The notes beneath the pieces are model-generated. The model saw only the letters and a program-made list of their open reading frames with translations. It was not told the origin of the DNA and did no database searches. From Novosphingobium resinovorum (GTDB lineage Bacteria > Pseudomonadota > Alphaproteobacteria > Sphingomonadales > Sphingomonadaceae): 64,000 nt of DNA. Positions within the stretch are counted from its first letter, which is position 1. Each line of letters opens with the position of its first letter. Below, piece after piece: positions 58,011 to 64,000 of the stretch. The stretch covers positions 124,001 through 188,000 of the forward strand of contig NZ_BSFC01000044.1 of the NCBI RefSeq assembly GCF_027922145.1, read 5' to 3'. A program made the translations under genes and the position numbers.

Positions 58011-59240
58011 TCAGGCCGGCACCGGCTCTCCCGACGCGTCTTCTTCTTCCTGTGGTTCCTTCCGCAGCGTCAGCAGCAGGAACGCGCCCATCACGACCGC
58101 AGTGCCCACCGTCACCAGGAACGTGTCGAAACTGCCGGTCCGCGCCAGCGTCCAGCTCAGCAGTGCTGCTCCCGAAGCAGCCGCCAGCGAGCACACCCCC
58201 GTCAGCAGCCCGAGCACGCTGGAATAGATTCGCGTCCGGAAGTGCCGCGCGACGAGGAAGGCGAGGATATCCCCTTCCGCCCCCACCGCGAAGCCGAGGC
58301 TGAAGATCGCCGCGGTCACCACCGCCGGCGCGTCCCAGCTGCTCGCCAGCACGAACAGCCCGAGCCCAGGCAGAGCCAGCATCACGAACGAGACCACCTG
58401 CGGCGCGAAGCGGTCGAGCGCCACCCCGGTCACGAAGCGGCCAAGCAGCATCCCCACCGCCAGTGCGGTGAACATGATCGAGGCGCCTTCGCCGCTGATT
58501 CCCTGGTCGAGCACCAGCATCTTGAGCTGCACGAGAATCAGCGTCAGTGGCAGGTTGCACAAGTACATCGCGCCGAACAGAATCCAGAACGCCCGCTCGC
58601 CGAAGATCTCGGGGTAGTCGTCGCGCGCGCGGCGCTTGGGCGCGGTGACGAGGGCCGCATGCGCTCGCCCGCTGGGGATGAGCAGGAACACGACGATGCC
58701 GGTGAGCACCGTGAACAGCGCCAGCATCCGGTACGTCGCCGACCAGCCGTGCGCCTCGACGAACTCGTTGATGACCGGCCCGCCGATCGCGGCGAACAGG
58801 GCCGGGCCGCAGGCGACGATCGCAAGGCCGAGGCCGCGCGCGTGCTCGACATGCTGCACCACGAGGCGGGTGTAGACCGTCGCGGTCGTCGTCACGCAAA
58901 TGATGCTCTGGAAGATGAAGATCGCCAGATAGGCCTCGAACGAGCCGCCGATGAGGCTGAAGCCCAGCATCGTCAGCGGCATGGCGACGATCCCGATCAG
59001 CGCGGTCAGCTTGACGCCGAAGAGGTCGGCGAGGCGGCCGATGAAGGGCATCGACAGCGCCGTCAGCATCCCCAGCATGCCGGTCATCGCGAACTGCGCC
59101 TTGGACCACCCGGCATCGGCGACGAGCGAGGGCGCGATCGCGCTGGTGACGGTGCCGATGATTGACATGCCCGTACCCATGCCCAGCGTCGCCGCCAGCA
59201 GCGGGCGCCATGCGGCACCGATTTCCGATAGATAGCGCAA
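58011..59240 (-). CDS. Major facilitator superfamily transporter
   Basis: 409-residue membrane protein with about twelve helices, of the OxlT/monocarboxylate-like MFS branch. The cytoplasmic loop 2-3 motif appears as GRLADLFGVKLTALIG, and a second GRFVTGVALDRFAPQ lies in the second half; the loop between the halves is short and basic. Substrate unknown; its place between the dehydrogenase and the CoA-transferase suggests an organic acid of the same pathway. The start is TTG with GGAGAG eight bases upstream; no better ATG fits the first helix. Confidence 0.86.
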   Translation of the reverse strand: MRYLSEIGAAWRPLLAATLGMGTGMSIIGTVTSAIAPSLVADAGWSKAQFAMTGMLGMLTALSMPFIGRLADLFGVKLTALIGIVAMPLTMLGFSLIGGSFEAYLAIFIFQSIICVTTTATVYTRLVVQHVEHARGLGLAIVACGPALFAAIGGPVINEFVEAHGWSATYRMLALFTVLTGIVVFLLIPSGRAHAALVTAPKRRARDDYPEIFGERAFWILFGAMYLCNLPLTLILVQLKMLVLDQGISGEGASIMFTALAVGMLLGRFVTGVALDRFAPQVVSFVMLALPGLGLFVLASSWDAPAVVTAAIFSLGFAVGAEGDILAFLVARHFRTRIYSSVLGLLTGVCSLAAASGAALLSWTLARTGSFDTFLVTVGTAVVMGAFLLLTLRKEPQEEEDASGEPVPA

Positions 59241-59383
59241 GGTCAGGTCTCTCCGGGGCGATTTTCGTTATGCCCGCCAGCTTGCCACCGGACCGGCCGG
59301 GGCAAAAGCGCAGGACCGCCCCGCACGGGCTATTTCACGCCGGGGCAATCGGAAATCGCCCGAGCGTTGGTTGTCGGTGCAGT

Positions 59384-59459
59384 CGTCATTGCGAGCGCAG
59401 CGAAGCAATCCAGCGCGGTTTACGCAGCTCTGGATTGCTTCGCTGCGCTCGCAATGACG
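59384..59459. repeat. REP-like palindrome, copy 7
   Basis: The only copy in a divergent promoter gap (between the MFS and CoA-transferase genes). It has GCGCAGCG arms and lies 81 bases before the CoA-transferase start. The rest of this 300-bp gap shows no clear operator. Confidence 0.9.
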
Positions 59460-59540
59460 AGCCTGAGGGAATTGACCAAGCGATTGCTTCGAATATATCT
59501 CGCAGCTATCTTCAGCCTCGCAGATGAAAGGGAGAAGAGG

Positions 59541-60770
59541 ATGTTCGCGACGCAGGTATTCAAGGGTGTGCGGGTGCTGGAGCTGGCGCAGTTCGTCTTC
59601 GTACCGGCCGCAGGCGCGGTGATGGCGGACCTTGGCGCGGACGTGATCAAGGTCGAGATGACCGAGGGCGACCCGTACCGCCGCCTAAAGATCACCGACG
59701 GGCGCCAGACCGCCTCGGCCAACCTTGCGATGGAGCTGAACAACCGGAACAAGCGCTCGGTGGCGATCGACCTCAAGACAGAGGAGGGCCGCGAATTGCT
59801 GCTGCGGCTGGTCGAGACCGCCGACGTGTTCCTGACCTCCATCCGCCCGGCGGCGCTGCGGCGGCTGGGGCTGACGCTTGACGTGCTGCGCGCGCGCAAT
59901 CCGCGTATCATCTACGCCCACGGCAACGGGCTCGGCTTCCGGGGCGAGCAGGCGGACCGTGCGGGCTACGATGCCTCGTGCTTCTGGGCGCGGGGTGGTT
60001 TCGGGCACATGCTTTCGGTGCCGGGACAGCGGCCGACGCGCCCGCGCCCGGCGCTGGGCGATCATGCGGGTGCGATGAACGTCGCCTTCGGGATCGCCAG
60101 CGCCCTGTTCCATCGCGAGCGCACCGGGGACGCGACGAGCGTGGAAGTCTCGCTGCTGTCCTCGGCGATGTGGATCCTCTCGGCCGACGTGACGATGGGG
60201 GCGGCCCTCTCGGACGAGCAACTGGCGAAGCTGGCGAACCCCGGCCGCCATGCCCTGACCAGCGCCTACCAGACGGCCGATGGGCGCTACCTGCAACTCA
60301 TGTTCCTCGATCCCGAGCGCTACTGGCCCGAACTGTGCCGCCGCCTCGACCGCGAAGCGCTGCTGCAGGACGCCCGCTTCGCTTCGGCCGACAGCCGGGT
60401 GGAGCATGGCGAGGCGCTGCTCGAGGCATTGGACGAGGCCTTCGCCGCGCGGACTCTCGACGAATGGCGCGGCGTGTTCGCGGGCTGGGATGCGCCGTGG
60501 GAGGTCGTGCAGAACTTGCGCGAACTCGTCACCGATCCGCAGGGGGCGGCGAACGATTCGCTTTTCGATGTGGTGGTGGAGGACGGCACTCCGGTCACCG
60601 TGGTCTCGGGGCCGGTGTCGTTCGGGGGTAGCCCGCTGCCGCCCGCGCCGCGCCGTGCGCCGACGATGGGGCAGGATACCGCGCAAATCCTTGCCGAACT
60701 GGGCCTGTCCGATGCGCAGATCGAGGGCTGGGCGCAGAGCGGTGTGGTGGCCGGAATCGGCCGAGGCTGA
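59541..60770 (+). CDS. CaiB/BaiF-type CoA-transferase (class III)
   Basis: 409-residue enzyme that moves CoA between carboxylic acids. It shows the N-terminal VRVLELAQFVFVPAAGAVMADLGADVIKVE, NNRNKRSVAIDLKTEEGREL, and the segment RAGYDASCFWARGGFG, whose Asp aligns with the catalytic aspartate of formyl-CoA transferase. The ATG at 59541 has GGGAGAAGAGG just upstream; the frame runs 58 codons further through the palindrome but that part is not protein-like. Probably activates an acid from the neighbouring catabolic block. Confidence 0.9.
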   Translation: MFATQVFKGVRVLELAQFVFVPAAGAVMADLGADVIKVEMTEGDPYRRLKITDGRQTASANLAMELNNRNKRSVAIDLKTEEGRELLLRLVETADVFLTSIRPAALRRLGLTLDVLRARNPRIIYAHGNGLGFRGEQADRAGYDASCFWARGGFGHMLSVPGQRPTRPRPALGDHAGAMNVAFGIASALFHRERTGDATSVEVSLLSSAMWILSADVTMGAALSDEQLAKLANPGRHALTSAYQTADGRYLQLMFLDPERYWPELCRRLDREALLQDARFASADSRVEHGEALLEALDEAFAARTLDEWRGVFAGWDAPWEVVQNLRELVTDPQGAANDSLFDVVVEDGTPVTVVSGPVSFGGSPLPPAPRRAPTMGQDTAQILAELGLSDAQIEGWAQSGVVAGIGRG

Positions 60771-60782
60771 AGGCCGTTTTGC

Positions 60783-60813
60783 CGCCCTCCTAGGTGAACC
60801 ACCGGGGAGGGCG
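60783..60813 (+). terminator. Hairpin between the CoA-transferase and pilin genes
   Basis: 8-bp stem CGCCCTCC / GGAGGGCG with a 15-base loop and no U-tract; position 13 bases after a stop suggests a weak terminator or leader structure. Confidence 0.4.
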
Positions 60814-60852
60814 TTGGAAGGCTGGGCAACCCTGTCTTGGTAAACGATTGCC

Positions 60853-61380
60853 ATGAGTAACGTTCACCATGCCCGCGGCGCTCGCCGCCTCCGCCCGCTT
60901 GCCGCAGGGGTCGCCCTTGCCGCAGGTATCGTCCTTGTGCCCCAGGCCGCGTCCGCCGCGACGGTGACCGACACCATCACGGTGACGGCCAACGTGCAGT
61001 CGGCCTGCGTCGTCGCCGCCAGCCCGCTGGCTTTCGGCAACTACAACCCGACGTCGTCCTCGAACGTCGATGCGACCGCGACTGTCAACGTCACCTGCAC
61101 GCAGGGCACCCCCTACAACGTCGGCCTCAATGCGGGCACGACGACCGGCGGCACGACCACCCTGCGCAAGCTCAATTCCTCCGGCCATACCCTCAACTAC
61201 GCGCTCTATTCCGATTCCGGCCGCACCACGAACTGGGGCAACACCGTCAATACCGACACCGTCGCGGGCACCGCCGGGACTTCCGCCACCGCCTACACCG
61301 TCTACGGCCGCATCCCCGGCAGCCAGAACACCACGGCGGGCGCCTACACCGACTCGGTGACCGTCACGGTGACCTACTGA
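60853..61380 (+). CDS. Spore coat protein U (SCPU) domain pilin, Csu type
   Basis: 175-residue secreted subunit of an archaic chaperone-usher pilus. It has a signal peptide (AAGVALAAGIVLVPQAASA, cleavage near residue 36), then the SCPU domain: VTANVQSACVVAASPLAFGNYNP with Cys, TATVNVTCTQGTPYNVGLNAG with a second Cys likely disulfide-bonded to the first, and a C-terminal SVTVTVTY beta strand. It resembles CsuA/B major pilins, although only one subunit gene precedes the chaperone. Followed immediately by the chaperone (TGATG overlap). Confidence 0.9.
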   Translation: MSNVHHARGARRLRPLAAGVALAAGIVLVPQAASAATVTDTITVTANVQSACVVAASPLAFGNYNPTSSSNVDATATVNVTCTQGTPYNVGLNAGTTTGGTTTLRKLNSSGHTLNYALYSDSGRTTNWGNTVNTDTVAGTAGTSATAYTVYGRIPGSQNTTAGAYTDSVTVTVTY

Positions 61381-62078
61381 TGACCTTTCGGCGCGCTCCG
61401 GTACTGCTGGCGGCCCTGTTCGTTGCCATGTGGGGCGGCTTTGCCGCCCCGGCGCGGGCGGGATCGCTCAGCGTGATGCCGGTGCGCGTCGATGTACCTT
61501 CGGGCCGCCGCTTCTGCTCGCTGACGCTGGGCAACGATTCCGACCGCGCGGTGACCGTGCAGGTGCGCGGCTTCGCATGGAGCCGCGACGAGGGCGGTGC
61601 CGACATTCTCGATCCCGATACCGACTTCGTCGTCAATCCGCCGATCGCGACGATTGCGCCGCACGGCACGCGGCTGGTGCGCTGCAGCCTGCCCGCCGAT
61701 GCAGGGGCGCAGACGGAAAGGCAGTGGCGCCTGATCGTCGACGAACTTCCCGATCCCACGCAGGCCCAGCCGGGCGTCGTGCAGACGCTGCTGCGCCTCT
61801 CGGTCCCGGTGTTCCGGGGCGCCGAGGGCGTGGCACCGCAGTTCACCGCCTCCACCTCGCCGCTGGGGCTGCGCCTTGCCAATACGGGCAGCGGGCACGC
61901 CCGGATCGTGGCGCTTACTCTGCAAGGGGCGAGCGAGACGGTAACGCTGGGCAAGCCCTTCTACCTCCTCGCCGGAGGGGCGCAGCTGATCCCGGCCGAG
62001 CGCCTGCCGCGGGGTCTGTCCTCCATCCACGTGCGTGCCGAGGAGGGCGAGTATACCGTCGCCCTCCCTGCGCCGTGA
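61380..62078 (+). CDS. Periplasmic fimbrial chaperone, CsuC type
   Basis: 232-residue PapD-like chaperone that caps pilin subunits in the periplasm. Signal peptide (LLAALFVAMWGGFAAPARA), then an Ig-like domain with SVMPVRVDVPSGRRFCSLTLGN and the FVVNPPIATIAPHGTRLVR donor-strand segment, and a second domain (GLRLANTGSGHARIVALTL). It shares a base with the pilin stop, and the usher begins 20 bases later, so the three form one operon. Confidence 0.9.
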   Translation: MTFRRAPVLLAALFVAMWGGFAAPARAGSLSVMPVRVDVPSGRRFCSLTLGNDSDRAVTVQVRGFAWSRDEGGADILDPDTDFVVNPPIATIAPHGTRLVRCSLPADAGAQTERQWRLIVDELPDPTQAQPGVVQTLLRLSVPVFRGAEGVAPQFTASTSPLGLRLANTGSGHARIVALTLQGASETVTLGKPFYLLAGGAQLIPAERLPRGLSSIHVRAEEGEYTVALPAP

Positions 62079-62098
62079 GCTGATGGTCGCCTCCGGTG

Positions 62099-64000
62099 AT
62101 GCGCCTCTCCCGCCGCCTTGCGGCAGCCCTTTCGGCTGCGCTTGTCCTGTCGCCTGCGATCGGCGCCGGAACCGCCTGCGCGCAGTCTGCGGCCGAGGCG
62201 GCGCCCATGCCGGTCGGCGTCGTCCTCAACGGGCAGGCGATCGCCGAGCCCGGCCTGCTCATCGTGCATGACGGCCACCTCCTTGCGCGGCGCAGCGACA
62301 TCGAGAGCTGGGGCCTCGCCGCCCATTCCATGACCGCGTCCGAGACGCTGGGCGGCGAAAGCTACGTCGCGCTGGACCGCGTGAAGGGTCTTGTCGCGCG
62401 GCTCGACGCGGACGGGGCGACACTGCTGGTCGATGCCGACGTCAGCCTGTTTCCGCGCTACACGTTCGATCCCGGCCGCCATGTCGTGCCGCTGGCGCAG
62501 ACGATCCCGGCGCAGTTCCTCGATTACGACCTGACGCTGTCCGACTGGAACGGTCACGCGCGGCTTGGCGGGTTCGTCGATGCAGGCGTTTCCGGACCTT
62601 GGGGCGTCGCCGACTCCAGCTTTCTCGTCGATAGCGAGCGGGGAGGCGTCGTGCGGCTGGATACCGCGCTGCGCCGGGACTTTCCTCAGCAGCGGATGCG
62701 GCTGGTGCTGGGCGACACCGTCGGCATCGGCGCGCCGTGGAGCCGTCCGGTGCGGTATGGCGGGGTGTTCCTCGGCACCGATTTCTCGCTCGACCCGCAG
62801 AGCATCAACTTCCCGCTGCCGGTGATCTCCGGGAGCGCGCTGACGGCTTCGACCGTTGAACTTATGGCGCAATCGTCGCGCCAGTCGATGGACGTCGGGC
62901 CGGGCGCCTTCGACCTGACCCTCCAGCCGCGCCTTACCGGGGCCGGGCAGGTGACGATGAGCGTGCGCGACCTTGCGGGCAATACCCGGCAGGTGACGCG
63001 CAGCTTCTATGCGAGCCCGAGCCTGCTGCGCCCCGGCCTGTCCGAATTCGCGATCGAGGCGGGCGCGCTGCGGCGGCGCTTCGGCTTCGACAGCTTCGCC
63101 TATGGCCCTCTGTTCGCGGCGGCCGGACTGCGGCGCGGGATCACCAATGCGCTGACCCTTGAAGGGCGCGTGGAGGTCAGCGGTCGCACGCGCATGGCGG
63201 GCCTTGGCGCGGCGATGGTGCTGGGCGCGGTGGGCGAGGTCTCGCTTGCGGGGGCGGTGTCGCAAGGGTCAGCGGGGACCGGGACGCTGGTGCGCGCGCA
63301 AATGCAGCGCGTCACGCCGGTCTATACCTTCACCGCCAGCTACGAGCGCGCCGACGCGCAGTTCCGGCAGGTGGGCGAAGGCCGCCTCAACGGCGGCGGG
63401 CGCAGCGAACTGGCGGTCGCAGGAGGGCTTTCGCTCGGACGGATCGGCAGCCTCAATGCCAGCTATGCGCGGCTGACGCAGGGTATCGGCGGGGAAGGAC
63501 AAACCCGCTACGATCTCGCCTCGGCCTACTACACGGCGAAGCTGCGCGGCGGCTATCTCTCGGCGGGCGTGCAGTACACCGCCTATCGCGCGGGGCGGCG
63601 CGACGCGGGGCTGTTCGGCTCGCTGACCATTCCGCTGGGGCCGCGCCGCAATGCTTCGGTGATCGCCGAGCCGGGCCGTGCGGCCGCGACTTTCACGCAG
63701 AACCTGCCCGACCGCAGCGGCTTCGGCGCGCGGGCGCTGGCCGGGCGCGATGGTGGAGCGGCATGGCTGGAGGGCTGGCTCGGCTATCGCAGCGGCGCAG
63801 GCGACATCCGCCTCGACGCAGCGCAGCGGCGTGGGCAGCAGGGCGTGCAACTCAACGTGCGCGGCGGCCTGCTCAGGGTGGACGGAACGCTCGTCGCCAG
63901 CCAGCACATCGACGACGGCTTCGCGCTGGTCGACGTGGCCAGCGACGCCCCGGTGACCGTCACCGTCGAGAACCGCCCGAGGCCGACCAAGGCAGGACGC
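62099..64000 (+). CDS. Outer-membrane usher protein, CsuD/FimD family, 3'-truncated by window
   Basis: The frame from ATG 62099 stays open to the window end (634 codons). It has a signal peptide (LAAALSAALVLSPAIGAGTACAQ), an N-terminal domain with PVGVVLNGQAIAEPGLLIV, a region like the usher plug and barrel (FVDAGVSGPWGVADSSFLVD, RLVLGDTVGIGAPWSRPVRY, SPSLLRPGLSEFAIEAGALR) and many alternating beta strands. It forms the outer-membrane pore that secretes and assembles the pilins. The tip-adhesin gene normally following should lie just outside the window. Confidence 0.9.
   Translation, partial: MRLSRRLAAALSAALVLSPAIGAGTACAQSAAEAAPMPVGVVLNGQAIAEPGLLIVHDGHLLARRSDIESWGLAAHSMTASETLGGESYVALDRVKGLVARLDADGATLLVDADVSLFPRYTFDPGRHVVPLAQTIPAQFLDYDLTLSDWNGHARLGGFVDAGVSGPWGVADSSFLVDSERGGVVRLDTALRRDFPQQRMRLVLGDTVGIGAPWSRPVRYGGVFLGTDFSLDPQSINFPLPVISGSALTASTVELMAQSSRQSMDVGPGAFDLTLQPRLTGAGQVTMSVRDLAGNTRQVTRSFYASPSLLRPGLSEFAIEAGALRRRFGFDSFAYGPLFAAAGLRRGITNALTLEGRVEVSGRTRMAGLGAAMVLGAVGEVSLAGAVSQGSAGTGTLVRAQMQRVTPVYTFTASYERADAQFRQVGEGRLNGGGRSELAVAGGLSLGRIGSLNASYARLTQGIGGEGQTRYDLASAYYTAKLRGGYLSAGVQYTAYRAGRRDAGLFGSLTIPLGPRRNASVIAEPGRAAATFTQNLPDRSGFGARALAGRDGGAAWLEGWLGYRSGAGDIRLDAAQRRGQQGVQLNVRGGLLRVDGTLVASQHIDDGFALVDVASDAPVTVTVENRPRPTKAGR

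Noticed and set aside
59367..59540. 58-codon N-terminal extension of the CoA-transferase
   Set aside because: It translates the REP-like palindrome; the ATG at 59541 has a strong ribosome site and begins the conserved domain.
62099..64000. Usher seen as several small frames, suggesting a pseudogene
   Set aside because: One frame from 62099 is open to the window end with no stop or frameshift; it is only cut by the edge.

Overview
The window reads as a chromosomal segment of a GC-rich alphaproteobacterium, most likely a sphingomonad of the Novosphingobium/Sphingobium/Sphingomonas type. The grounds are a complete alphaproteobacterial division and cell-wall (dcw) cluster, a meso-diaminopimelate type MurE, a virB6-virB9-virB10-virB11 run, ccmA-ccmB heme exporter genes, and many short palindromic intergenic repeats of kinds common in sphingomonad genomes. 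The genus is inferred from protein flavour and repeats only; no 16S gene is present.

Layout. 1-3.7 kb: 3' end of a type IV secretion (VirB/conjugation) operon. 3.8-7.7 kb: polyphosphate turnover (ppx, ppk1) on the minus strand. 7.8-14.7 kb: three large genes encoding a transglutaminase/putative amidoligase fusion, a circularly permuted ATP-grasp/alpha-E fusion and a second transglutaminase, a widespread but poorly characterised peptide-ligation/proteolysis system. 14.9-15.6 kb: a small unknown gene behind a near-perfect Fur box, divergent from a possible small RNA. 15.8-19.3 kb: carboxymuconolactone-decarboxylase-like protein plus sulfotransferase, ccmAB, and a pterin dehydratase. 19.8-24.1 kb: OmpA-family protein, AlkA-type glycosylase, [2Fe-2S] ferredoxin, cysteine synthase, and two membrane-associated proteins of unknown role.

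24.45-43.94 kb is the dcw cluster in order mraZ-rsmH-ftsL-ftsI-murE-murF-mraY-murD-ftsW-murG-murC-murB-(DUF4262)-ddl-ftsQ-ftsA-ftsZ. Most junctions overlap by 1 or 4 bases, so translation is probably coupled. It makes lipid II from UDP-MurNAc precursors (MurB-F, MraY, MurG, Ddl) and the divisome that uses it (FtsL, I, W, Q, A, Z). The only insertions are a DUF4262 gene between murB and ddl and a repeat element between murG and murC. A TPR/SPOR protein follows ftsZ.

44-54 kb holds housekeeping genes: YbjN-like protein, proC, a Bax-inhibitor-1 family membrane protein, a lipoprotein, tRNA-Ala(CGC), obgE, proB, an NAD-dependent epimerase and a SBF-like transporter. 54.5-60.8 kb is an accessory metabolic block (DUF1214 protein, sulfotransferase, zinc alcohol dehydrogenase, MFS transporter, CaiB/BaiF CoA-transferase) with a palindromic operator upstream. 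60.9 kb to the end is a chaperone-usher pilus operon of the archaic Csu type, cut by the window edge within the usher.

Seven copies of a roughly 76-bp palindrome (one compact 39-bp form) are present, six of them starting 9-30 bases after a stop codon. Four further elements of about 100-120 bp with paired inverted arms lie in other intergenic gaps; two of these supply sequence immediately 5' of start codons. Very long antisense reading frames throughout are by-products of high GC at third codon positions.
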